Assembly (NCBI GenBank): GCA_000499405.2
Contig: HG738138.1
Coordinates: 4,204,368 to 4,268,367 of the forward strand
DNA: 64,000 nt
Direction of reading: 5' to 3'
Source of the DNA: Onchocerca volvulus
Lineage: Eukaryota > Nematoda > Chromadorea > Rhabditida > Onchocercidae
Shown: positions 38,499-51,200 of the stretch, in pieces
How positions within the stretch are numbered: position 1 is the first letter of the stretch
Layout of the letters: each line of letters starts with the position of its first letter
The notes under the pieces: generated by a model
What the model saw: only the letters and a program-made list of their open reading frames with translations
What the model was told of the DNA's origin: nothing
Database searches by the model: none
Made by a program: the position numbers and the translations under genes

Positions 38499-41093
38499 AC
38501 AATTATTTATATCTTTAGCAGGTTCTTTTATGCTCATCGTGTTATCAAGTATTTATGAAATAATTATAAACGTCATGACACAGTGTCTTCTCCGCTTAGT
38601 TTCAGAGTATCTGGAAAATATGCTGTGCATCGAATTTCCAACTTTCCATCCCTTACCGCATAAAATATCCAATACGAATTTGATGAAAGATTTCCATTTA
38701 ATAACGATTCTTTTCAAATGCTAGGCTTTAACTGTGATTAATAGTATTCCGTTAAATAGATCTTGAAAATCGGACGAACTTGATATCTAGAGGATTTCAA
38801 CCACCTGTAGTATTTCAGCAGGGAATCGTTTTTTATGTGGTTGGGTAGGGAGCGCTTATTGATTATTGGTTATTATCAAGGCCATAAGCTGTATCCATTT
38901 CTCAGCAAGTTATTTATTGCGGGTATTTATTCAGCAAACTGTGTTAACTAACTCATTTTTGTACGGTGTTTTCTTCTTTTGGTGTGCTTCATTATGCTTC
39001 CTTACTAATTAATTGTATCTGAATTTAGGTTCATTGGTTCTTAAACGTTTTAGATCTGTCATTTATATTTCATTGTTTTATGCTTTATGGTTTTTGCCAG
39101 CCCAAATATTTCAAATTTCCTGAAACCCTGCGAAGGAACTTTTTCGAAATGAAAATTAATGCATAGTTACAATCAGATCTACAAAAAAAAACTCATTCAG
39201 TTCTGAAATACCAATAGAAGAATACTTCAAAAATTTTTTTGAATTCCATTTTCTTAATTCTGGATGAAATTGATCATTTAATTTTTTTTCCCGTCTTAAA
39301 GCTTGAATCCAATTAATTGGCAATAGCGAAAATTTTCGAAAATTCATGCTGGTACTTCGGGAATTTTAATAAGCTTCATTGTTTTTATGCAATCAAGTGG
39401 ACAAATGTTTTCTCTTCACCATATTTGTTATTCAAGAATTGTGCGAAACGTCCCTCTTATTTTCCTTTTTCTTTGCTTCTTTTCATCAATTTTGGATAGT
39501 TACTAAAGCAAACAAAAAAAGGATTGTTTTTTCTGTATGTATAGAAAAATTTATTTGTGCACACAATAAAATCTGTAACAAGTCTTGCCAATTACACCAT
39601 TTTAAGCTTTCATTTAAAACACACTAGAAGATAAATGTTATTCATTTCAGTTTTCTTTGAAGTTTCAATCCTGAATAACATTTATTTCTTCGTTATCCCC
39701 ACATGCGGTATCCTTCCTTCATTTTTTACGACATCTTTTAAATTGATGAGAGTTCGCCCGAGAAATAATTTTTGGAAAAGCAAATTGCCTCTGAACCAAA
39801 ATCGTTGAAAAACAAGACGAGCAAACGATTATCTAGGGAATTTTTGGATCTGAGCTATTCTGTTTCGGAATCGAATTTTTATTGATTTGAAGTTGCGCAA
39901 TTTCTGGGTAAATTGAAGTAAAAACGAAGGCAATGAAAGATTGATGATTTTTGTGATAAAGAAGGAAGGCATCGGAGAAAGATTCGTTTATATCTTATGA
40001 AGTAGGGTTTGTGTTGGGAGGAAGAGAAAGAAAGAGTAAGCGGAGATGGGAGAGAGAGAGAGAGAGAGAGAGGGTACGTTTTCTGAAACCATTAAAATCA
40101 ACATTTAATAAATGTTGATGGATGAGACAAAAAATGACTCATTAATCTTCTCTTCGTACCGTAACGATGATCGATTGACGGCTGAAATGATGCATTGGGA
40201 CAGTTCGGCGAAACACAAAGGAATATTCAGTATTCTGCTGTACGCAACACTAAAGGCAATTTTTCAAATTTTGCAAACCGGAAAAATGGTTTGGCGTTTG
40301 CTGAAAAGAGAAACTGGCATTATATGACTTCGGGGTTCGCTGCATGTCACAATCTACAGTTCATTTGATTGATGATCTCGGTTGCAGATTGTTTGGAAAC
40401 GATTGTATGCACCTGGAAGCTGAAATTGTCAAATATCTTTTTGTGAACAGTAAATCGTGATATCGATTAGTCAATTGTTGTAGCAATTTTAACAAGAGAG
40501 GCTTTGATCGGAGGAGTAATGTAGATGCTGGCAAATTAAAATAGCTAATTTAGCGATCTATCAACTCTTTCGTGTTGACCGTTCACCATCGCATATCAAT
40601 TTATGTGCAATGTTTCCCCACATTGAGAATAAATTTCAGGGAAAAGTTCATTCAACCGAAATTCTGATAAAAGAACGACTTCAAGCAAAGGAAAAGGCTT
40701 AGTTTATTTATATCGCTCTTAAAGTTCCAATTGAATTGAATACGGGATCAAATGCAAGAAGAATAGAATATAAATATGTATTTTGAAGATCATTACAGGC
40801 CGTTCATTCGATTTTAAAAAGTCCCAGTTTCATAGATTTGCTGATTTCGAAATTCGATTGCATCAATTTTTTTTTTTTTTGCTCTAATTTCAAAAAACAT
40901 TGAAGCAATCGTAATCCTCAACCGCTTTCTGAGTGGTAGAATGAAATTCAGTGAGATTAAACAGTAAAAAAGAAAATTAATGGATAAATTTATTAAATTA
41001 CAAAACAAATGTGAAAATTAATATATAAATAGTGTGGAATCATTATCAAGGCATCATTGTGAACATTATCATTATCCGCTTTGGTGGGATTTC
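38499..41093. other. intergenic region downstream of tlp-1
   Basis: Should contain the tlp-1 3' UTR. No gene seen. A (GA)n tract lies at 40050-40073. A 71-codon plus frame at 40112-40327 lacks a good ATG and any recognisable motif. Confidence 0.55.
40050..40073. repeat. (GA)n microsatellite
   Basis: About eleven GA dinucleotides. Confidence 0.9.
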
Positions 41094-41638
41094 ATGACCA
41101 CTGAGGACTCATTCATTTCGAACACTCCCCATCCAAATCCCGTATGCGGAGATGTTATACTAACGGAAGCCTCCGATGCTTTACCGATGGACATTTCGAT
41201 GTCCAATGAAGACCAAGCGAGAAACTTGGGGCAAGATTCGGACAGTGTTCTGATGACAGATACGGAGTCATCCGAAGAACAGAATGATGAAGCAGAACAT
41301 TACGATATACAGGTGAAATGAGCTTTGAATGACGTTGATAAAAAACTCGTAGATATCCATTATTTTTATATTGAAAGCGCGAGTTGAGGAATCACGCTAT
41401 AAAATCTTTTTTTCAGCTCAATTCCGAAATGTCCAGCGTAGATGATATTGCAAAAACTGATTTAGGCGAACGAGGCCGCAGCTTGAAGAAAGATCGTTCA
41501 GTAACCTATCGCAACAGACAAAGATCTCACTCGGAAAATCCAAGAATCATTTCTTTACATAAAAAACGAGCAATACGTCGTCGTGATCCCACTCCATATC
41601 CAACCAAACTTCCTGATCCTATCGATTTTGATGAATGA
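41094..41638 (+). CDS. orphan two-exon gene, 146-residue acidic/basic protein
   Basis: I do not recognise this protein. Exon 1 is 41094-41312 and exon 2 is 41417-41638, joined in phase 0 by a 104-base intron (CAG|GTGAAA ... TTTTTCAG), with stop TGA. The start is the first ATG of the open frame. The first half is acidic and Ser/Asp/Glu-rich (for example DTESSEEQNDEAEHYD), with possible casein-kinase-type sites. The second half is strongly basic (RGRSLKKDRSVTYRNRQR, HKKRAIRRRDPTPYP) and ends PDPIDFDE. It is probably disordered, with no signal peptide or membrane span. AATAAA lies about 100 bases past the stop, at 41740-41745, which supports a real transcript end. A TATA-like stretch sits near 41021-41030. 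The basic half suggests nucleic-acid or nuclear binding (inference). It is about 2.6 kb downstream of tlp-1 on the same strand. Confidence 0.6.
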
Positions 41639-41739
41639 AAAGATTGCAGCAAGTATATGATTGCATGTGCTCTAGCTATTATTATTAACTAATTATTTAT
41701 AGGTGATAAATATGATGATAAACTTGTATGATGGCATAA

Positions 41740-41745
41740 AATAAA
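41740..41745 (+). promoter_or_regulatory. poly(A) signal AATAAA
   Basis: Canonical hexamer 102 bases after the stop of the orphan two-exon gene; a second AATAAA-like site follows near 41772. Confidence 0.55.
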
Positions 41746-44700
41746 TTTCATTGCAATGAAAGCAGTCATAAAATAAAAGCCAAGTGTAGGGTGGCACATC
41801 ATTTCACTAAAATAAATTTAACGCAAATAAGTAATCAATTATATCATTATAACTTTTGCATCTGAAAAACAAGCATATCAGCATAAATTGAAGATCTTGG
41901 GAGAGTAATACAAAGCAGTAATTCTCATCGATTCTTAAAATAACTAGAAAAAATTTAAAAATGCTTTGAATTCATTAAACTGAAACATCAGCAAATAATA
42001 AAACTACTAAAATCAAATTTTTATTATTTCTTTTGTTCCGATTTCATTTTACTTTATTTTTTATTTTTGGATATGTTCGTAAAATTTTTAATTGCTAAAA
42101 GCTGGTACATTCTAGTCCCATTAGGTGAATTGTATGGGTAATCAGCAATATTTAAGTGATTAAACAAGATGGAAGTTGAAACCTGAACCTTAGTGTAGAG
42201 TGTGGCTGGGAATTGCAGTGAGTTATAAAGATCACGATTGTTTATGAGTAAATGAGCACTATACTTTATTTACGTCCTTACTTTCAAATGTCTACTTCAA
42301 TCGGTAAGAACATTTCAAACTTGTTTATGACGTTGGTATACTTGTATTTTTTATTCATAAAGCTTAATTGAAAGATAGTATTATAGTGTGTAACTTAAGC
42401 TTTCGAAGGTGAAATGATTGGCCTGTATCAGTGTATTTGAGTGCAACCTATATTTTTGAATTTTGAATTTCGTGTTATTCAAAAAAGTCATATGAATCAG
42501 AAGCAGAGCACAGTACAATTCATGGCCGATGAAAGACACAGAAATGTAGAAATTTTGTAAATTTGCAAAATCGCATCATGAAACCAGATTACAAATCTGA
42601 TAAGTTTTGCTTTAAATAGTTCAAATATAACGTGAAAATGAATAAAAGTAATGGTTGGTAATCAATTTAAAAATAATAGACGAAATGTTAAAATAGATTT
42701 CGAAATTCTGACTGTAATTTCAACGAGCGCATTCAGTTGAAAGTATTTGTCTGTGCCAAGTACAATTTCAGTCAAAATCAAATTCTATTTTGTCAAGAAA
42801 GAGTTCAGTTCAAAAACGCGATATCATAGCAAGGGAAGGCCATTAAATTTAACGGCAATAGCAGCATTTAATTCATGAAATGCTCATTTTCCTAATTTTG
42901 ACAACCTACCATCTCTTCTTTTTCGTCTTGCTATTGCTTCAACCAGTGCATTCAGCCTTTTGGGTCTGGCATTTGTAATAAAGTGATGTTATATTATAGT
43001 ATAAATCAAATAACGTCTTCGTGAAGTGGGACTTTATGTCATGTAGACACACGATATTCGAAATGTTTTTTTAGTTGTATTTCCAATCATTTTCATAAGT
43101 AAAACTTCATATTTATTTAGCTAAATGACGAATAGAAGTAGTACACAAAATATAATTCGAAATGATAAACTAAGGCGGTAAATGGGTTAGGAAAGTCGGG
43201 ATTAGAGTTGGTATCTAAGTGAGGCGTTTTGGAGGAAAGACGGAAAATGATTGATTGATGGTAGGTTTCGAGGTGATAGTGCTGAGGCACTCATTGATCA
43301 ATCATTCTTCTTTTAGAAGGTGATTCCTGTTGTTCGCCCGTCTATCCCTCGTGTCTTCAGAAGCAGTTTCGTCGAAGTTTGAAAGAGAAATGAGGGAAGA
43401 GTTTGAAGGAAAAAGCAGAAGCACTTCCACGGAATTCTTTCAAAACTGTCTCATTTATCTCATTTGGAGGGGATGCCTATCAATCTACTTTATTTCTCAG
43501 TTCTCCCTTCTGGAGATTTGCCGCTACCCATTGCTTACAGCTTTAACAAAACTTATGTGACTGAAGCTATTGGTAGTGTTAAATGGATCACTTTGCTGTT
43601 GCAACAAGCACATTTCATAGATATTGACGGAGGCGAAAGAGTTCGATGCTCCCGAGAATGATTGATGTATTAACAATCGGTGCAAACCAACAAATTCGTC
43701 TTTCCTCCTGCCTTTGTTTCCATTTGCGCGCAGTAACTACAATTCTCAAATATCAAATTGCCATTCCTTTACAAAACTCTGTCCCTTGTTCTCCCTCGAG
43801 ATTTGACACTTCTTTGAAAGTGATGAACTTTGACACGATCAAACTGCAGCTAATTAATTGGTAACAAGCACTTATGCAAATATATACTTACGTACAGAAA
43901 TATTTTCCTAATCAGTGCATACATGCGAATATAATATGTATTTTTGTTTAGGTTATAGTTGCGTAGGTAACAGAATCAACTTTTTGAAATTCGGTATTGT
44001 AAATTTCGATCATTCTCAGTAGTTACTCATTTTTGAAATAACGAAATTTGAAATTGCAATTTTAATAATGTGATTTACGATACTGCTGTTCATAAATTAT
44101 GTTTAACGTATCGTCGGAAATGGTATTTAAAAAAACCGTCATATGCAGGAAATTGACATTCCTCCAGTTTTGACGTCTAAAAAAGACAAGTTTCATGTTT
44201 ATTGTGAAATTTCGCAAATAATATTAAAGAATGAAAGTTGAAAGGAACGAATGGAGAGCAGCTGTCAATCACATCGTCACCACTGCTTCGATATACGGTA
44301 ATATGAAGAAAATATCACCATTTCTCACCCTTCCTACCATATCCTCTAAGAAATAGCATGATAGCTAATTTTTAGAATCGAATGGATTGTAAACTATGAC
44401 ACCTGAGAAATGAATTTACTGCTTTGAGTTATTATGAAATTCTTTTAGTTTAATAATAGTAATAATAATAATAATTTAAACAGTTTTCCAATTCCATAAT
44501 TCGATCCAAAATTTCATCAAACAATTATCTCAGACAGAACCATGTAAATAATATAAGTTGTTCAATTTTCGTATAAGTTTGAGTTTTATTTAGTTCAGGA
44601 AAGTTAGTTATGCTATATATAAATGAAGTATATTTGAAGATTAAAAACATCAACGACAAATTTCATTTTTGCTGGAATGAAAAATCATTTCAGAACCATA

Positions 44701-45187
44701 ATTTTGGCTTGCATATTAAATTTAAAATTTCCATCGAGCAGCATGCATTCTGCTTCTACTATTGTTACTGCTTCTTGTGCTGTTCTTTGAATATATCGAA
44801 ATAATCCGAAAGCCAAAAACTTCTGAAAATAGAGCTTTAACTGATATATTGAACTGGAAACGGAAATGCAGCAAATAATATGAAGTTAGATTTGCAACAA
44901 TTTTACACGTCTTTTTTTTCGTTTTACCCTTTGCAGGACAATTATGTTAAGACAAGGTTTGAAATTAGGTCAGGAGAAATTTCAGCTTATCCTTTCGGTA
45001 ATTTTATTATGACACATGAGTTCAAAACGAGCACTTCGCTTGCCTATTGCGAAGATAATTCAAAATCTTAAATTAATCTTCAAATCATGCATCGATGTTA
45101 AATCATTTGTTCTGACTGATTAAAGCAATAAAGATTGCCAACGGATTATTTGGCAAGTCCTTTTTGAGCATTGGCAAATCCCCGCTA

Positions 45188-45193
<6 letters not shown>

Positions 45194-45218
<25 letters not shown>
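45194..45218. repeat. poly(A) tract
   Basis: Twenty-five A's in intergenic DNA. Confidence 0.85.
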
Positions 45219-46150
45219 CGAAAAAAAGAACTATGAACTACCATTATTTTTGTCGTTGCTTATGTGAATAAGGATAAATATAAGCTGAATTAAAGTAATT
45301 GAATTAGTTCCGAAGTAACTCTTTTTTTTTTTTTAAAGAAATAAACTTGAGAAAATTCGAGCCCTGTCGAATCGTATTGTAATATCACTTTGTGTATGTC
45401 TCTTCGTGTTTTTCAAAGAGAATATTTTTTCAGCAATAATCAATTTTTAAACAATTTTTTCGTAGAAAAATGGAAATTGTCAACAGATGGGCTATTAATT
45501 TCATTTAAAAATGAAACGAGAGAAAATTATAATTCATTTGAAAAATTACTATTTGAGCGATTCGACTGATCTAAACGGAAAAAGATGCAGTTATTCTTTT
45601 CAGTTTGATTTACCTAACTTCAAAATGTTCATTCATTTGTTAAAATAACACTCCTGCATCTGTCATATTCCACAGATGAATTACATTATTCGCAAAATGT
45701 TATAATCCATTCAGATGCAATAGCCATTTCTTCATACTCAAAACATAATCTAGACCTTTGAAGATTCTCTAACAAAACAACCACTCAATGACTCTGAACT
45801 AATTCTACAGAAATATTTTCATTTCCTCTTTTTTTTTGTGCTTGGCAAATTTGTGTTATTTAAATAGCAATTTAATAAGTTATTACACAGTTTCAAGAAA
45901 AGATGCTGGCGGAACATTATTAGCGAGAAAGTCAGAATCCTAAAAAGATGCGCATAACTCTTTCAGAAGCTAGATGGTTTCGAAGCCTCTGCTAGATGAA
46001 AATTTTCTAGCTTTCTGTTTCTTTGAAAATGATTGGAGTTTTTTATCGACAAATTTCATCTAACACTACTTTATAAATTGGATAATATTTTAAGCAACTG
46101 TTCAATAGCGACAATGACTCAAACCAGTTCCATCTCCCTGTTCACAATCG

Positions 46151-46184
46151 TTTCTTTTTTTTTCTTTTTTTTTTTTTTTTTTTT
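46151..46184. repeat. T-rich tract
   Basis: Two T runs interrupted by single C's. Confidence 0.85.
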
Positions 46185-48194
46185 GCTAAAGAAATAATAA
46201 CAAAGGAATGGATTACTGGGAGAAAGATTGATTTATAATAGATGGTCTGCTGATATATCATTTCCAATTTGATGATTTATGAGGTTTCTGCGTCGGTGGC
46301 ACAAACATTAACTGCTCATCACAATTTTCCAGTTCCCCAGTGTGTTACATAAAATTTAAAAATGAACGAATAAATTTAGAACTCGTTTTTAAATCTTTTT
46401 TGTATTCAGTTGAAGTTGATGGAGCTCGACAGAAATTGATTATCCTTCTCTATCATCACTCAAAAGATGATTCCGAAACATTACTAAATCCTTTTTTTTT
46501 TTGAAGTTTAAAGAGCATGAATTTGCATATGTGAATTATACAGCATTGATGATCATTCATTGTTCAGTTAAGAGAAATTAATTATTATGCTGTAATTATT
46601 TTACAAAGAAAGAACAGATGTTTGAATATGACGCAAGCTCATTGTTTGCGTATGACGTGTCATATGATTACGCAAGGAACAGTAGACGCAACACGACCGC
46701 TGAATGTATTTGTCATATTTATTGTTTATGCATTAATTAGAAAAGCTCTTCGTTTTTCTGCCATCTGAATAGCAGGTATTTGTGATGAATTGAGGAAAAA
46801 AACTCATCGAAATTATGCAGTGGATCGCAAGATGTCACCGATATTACCAAAATATGATTACACAACCAGGTTTCCATGATGATATTATTATGAATGTGGT
46901 AAAATAATTTAATAACGCAAATTCTATTCAATATTACGGGATAACTTAAATTGACGATGTTTGCTATTTGTCGAGCATTGCGCCATCTTCTTTTGAGCCA
47001 CAGATCCAACAGTGATCATCCATTTCTCAAGAATTTACGGACAGAGTGTAGAAGCATTTAACAGTATCCCTAGGGAAAGAAGGGAAATTTTTAGATCAAA
47101 AAACAAAGCAAATTTATAGAGCCAAGCATGTAATAAATCATCAGATGGATGATGTTATCTTCAACAATATACCGCTTTCATTTCTGCAATCTCGTTCATT
47201 TCTAAGACTTATTTCAGCTTCAACAGATTTCTCTTCATCTAACAACTGGATTCTCTTTCGGATAAGAAGTGTGTATTCAAATGTTAAAATTCAAACAAAT
47301 TTAAATTAGGCAATTAGTTTAAATTTAATGATCATTTCTAAAATACATATTTATTCATTATGTTTTCAAATAAAGATTTGCAGAGATAGTTTTATTTTGA
47401 GAGCAAATAACAGAACACCAATGTTTTCGAACAAATTCAGATACGAATTTTATGCTATAATTCCAAAACTGAATAAAAAGATTCATCAGAACTGCTCGAT
47501 ATTTTAATATATCTAAGCTTGGCTCAGGTTAGATTGCATTTCTAAAAATTATAAATGATTTTAGCAGTCATTCGTTCGCTTTAATTTCCTTGTTGGTTAA
47601 GAGTATAAGCATCTTATTTATAAAGAATGAAACATTGAAATATTCAAAAAGCATTTCAGATTTTATCGTGAAAAAAGGAATGCAACATAGCTTCGATGTG
47701 TCGTATCTCATTGTGCAAATTGTGCATGCAAGCGCACATTTGGAATAATTATCTGTGAGGGAAAGGCTCTTCCTTTCCCAATGATTTAAATCAAAAATTG
47801 TAATTTGGGTAAGTTAACCTGGAAGCAAATGTTGCGAGAAGTGTCTCTCTGAGTGTTTCCTGAATTTCAACTCCAGGAAAACAGTAAGGTAAGAATGAGA
47901 TGAGAAGGGACACTTGATTTGAGAGAATCGCTCCTCATTTCTTTTCTACCAATAAAAATTCCGGAAAGATTAGACTTTATCTGTGAATGTTTACCATCTT
48001 CTAACGTAAGCAAGCAGCACTGACAGATAGATGGATGACAGACTGACAAGATTAAACTGACGGAAAAGGCGGAAGAGGAGAAAGAAGGACAAATTTGACG
48101 GATTGTGCGCGGGTCTGTAAAGCAACAATGTGAAAAACTATCAATCAAAGCACACTATCACTCATTCATATTCATGCCCATCCGAATCCACCTA

Positions 48195-48208
48195 CACATA
48201 CACACACA

Positions 48209-48263
<55 letters not shown>

Positions 48264-48287
48264 ATACACACACACCCATACACACAT
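48195..48287. repeat. (CA)n microsatellite
   Basis: Long CA/AC dinucleotide run with CCCATA interruptions near its right end. The His/Thr frames across it are artefacts. Confidence 0.95.
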
Positions 48288-51200
48288 CCACGTTAGGACG
48301 TCAGGACAATGATAATGACAATTACTGTATGGCACAATGATTGACAAGCAGCCGTCAAAGGTTGCCGACATGCGGCATACTTCAGAGAACCTGTTTAGCT
48401 GCCGGAGCTTCTTCTTCTTCTTCGTCTTGGTTGGACACGCGTAATCCATCACGCTCTCCTGTCAACAAACAGACATTTCTAACATTTCTGCCAGCACTTC
48501 CTTCTCTTATCTCCTCCTACCCTCCATCTGATGTCACCCTCATTCTGCCACTGCTCCAAGCAGCAAATTTATTGACGTGAAACTTGACAGTCGACTAATT
48601 GATGATTGATGTGAAATGAGTGTAGCACAATACTGAGGAAGAAGTTTGATCAACATGAAATTGCTTGCCTGCAGATAGCAAACTTGTTGTCGCAGAATTA
48701 AGGCGGATGGAAAAAAGTGAAGTAATTCAATAGGAACTTGGAGATCATACTGTTCTAATCTCATCTACCCAATTCAATTCGATTCTAATCCGACATTTCA
48801 TTTCCATCACTTCCTTTCATCTAAACTTGATTGATGAGTCATTCGTCCGTGGATAATTTCATTGACCTAACAAATGAACTCACATTGCCAATTTAATGCC
48901 CTTTTATTGATCTTTTTATAAATTTTCATTTATTTCAATCATAATTTCGAGAATATTCTGTGAAACAAAGAGCAGAAACGGAAACATTTTTTACTGTTCT
49001 TATTGACAAAGTCATTTCCATAAGCTAAATGGTCAAAAGCTGACTTCGGAAAATTCGAGCTTCCTAAAATGAATGCATTTTTTGAGAGAATACCAAATGA
49101 GGAAAATAACCAATAGAACTTCGGCTAGTAATATTCGTGTTAGACTTTTGATTTGTGATTCTTGGATTCGGATGGCTCCATTTTTTTTTTTTTTTTTTGC
49201 AGTAATTTTTTGAAAACTAGCAACAGCAGAATCTATAAACTTTACAACTGGAAGGTCTCAAAAATCATCTTTTTAATATTACATCATAACTCTAAAAAGA
49301 AAAAAAATCAAACCTTTGAAATGTTTTTAAAATGTTGGTAAAAACAATAAAATAAAAAGTCGTTCGAGGAAGAGAGAGAAAAAAGAGATGAGAAATGTGG
49401 TTCACTTTTGTCGTTCAATTATAACATTTATTACAGTGATTGTCATGACAATAATATCCATCACTATTGTAAGTGATATTAGCAAATGATTAAACGATTA
49501 CAATGATTGCTTATCGATTACATGATCTGCTCAATTAATAACGCATCACTTTCTATGCACAGCACCACATACAATTGTCTTCATAACACTAATAGGATTA
49601 TGAGATGATGATAATTTACAATCAAATTAAAACATGCAAGTATTGCGGTAGCATTGGAAAACATATATATCTAATGACTTCTGAATAGAATATTTTCAGG
49701 TGATAAAGTAATTGGTAATAATAACGCTGAATAATTTACTGATCACTTCGCAATCTGTAAAAACAATTCCAAATTGCTGGAAATGAAATTTGAAATTTAC
49801 GAGCTAATTTCAATCAACAAAATCTTTTTATCAATTCCTCTATTCAAATGAACACTTGTCAAATCGATCTTACATCCTTTTCATCTGGGAATTTCGAGGA
49901 AAAAAAAATTTTTTTTCATGATGGAAACAAAAGTATTCCCTAATTATCCAAGTTTTGTTTTTCAGTGACACTCACTGAAGATGCAGTACAATATAAACGA
50001 AAATATGTCCTGGCAATAGCAAACCAATAAAGGGTTTACAAAACTAAAGCTATCTGTTGTGTTGCAGGACCAATTGACTGGCGATAATTTTTAACATTTT
50101 GGAGAGAAAATTTTATTTATTGGTAGTAAGCAATGAAATCCATCGAATTTATTATCAAGAGCCAGGAAAAATTGTACTCCAATTAAATACAAGGATATCA
50201 CTCTTTCTGAGTCGAAATTTTATTCGCCAAGTGGATTTGAAAACGATCATTCATTCCAGTGAAAATTTCGAATAACTTTTGCCTCGCAAACATTCTCTTA
50301 TTTCTTACGATTCAGAACAATCCGCAATCTGATTATAGAGAAGACTCATTTTCCCATGCAGAAGAGAATTCCGAAAAATGCTTATAAATGATTGGACATT
50401 TACTAAGAAGCCACAAAGAATAATCATTTAGATCAAGTTTTGTGATTGATGCTGTTTGCATACACATCGTTATACATCTTCTTCTCTGAAACCAATAAAT
50501 TAAATTCGTGCAACAGCCAACAGTCTGAAAAATGCCATCAATCCAAATTGAGCAATCCATTCATTTATCTTAAAACCGCCAAATAGCTATAAATTATATT
50601 TCATTGAAATGCTACAGCTATTACTGTTCTTATTGCTACGGCACTTCTACATTATTTTTCTCTTTGAAACTCTTAAATTTACAGAAATGTCTATGTTCAG
50701 AAACTTTCATCGCTTTTCAGTGTTTTCGCTACTGTCTTGATTGTATTTGTTCCACAGTCATAACATTTTTTCTTTAAACCTATAGTGTTCTAAATATTTT
50801 CATCAAAATGATTTATTTTTTTTCATTTTTGAATGCTGCATTCCCATAAAATCATTTTGACAAACTTTTGTGACCAAAAATATATCGTACTAGATTAACT
50901 ATTTTTCTATCATTCTGTTAATCCATATGATTCTATGTGTTTCATCACGACTGTATTAGTACGTAGCAAGTTTAAAGTTAACTTCTGGTTGTTCCTGGAT
51001 TATCACATTCCACAGCATTTCCTAAAAAAAAGCTCATTTTCATATCATAATCGTTTGAAATCATAAAATACAAGAAGCGAAAAATATAAACAAAGAAAAT
51101 CTTCGATGGTTTTCGATTTCAGGTTTATGCGGAAATATATGGTCAATTATTGAGAGTCACTGTGCCAAATACATGAAACATTTGTTGCTTTCATTTAAAT

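Noticed and set aside
40112..40327. 71-codon plus-strand frame between tlp-1 and the orphan gene
   Set aside because: Begins with a non-ATG codon, with no splice sites or recognisable motif.
41034..41093. Extension of the orphan gene upstream to a GTG at 41034
   Set aside because: GTG starts are not expected in nematodes; the first ATG in frame is 41094.
48105..48452. His/Thr- and Cys/Val-repeat frames
   Set aside because: Translations of the (CA)n microsatellite.
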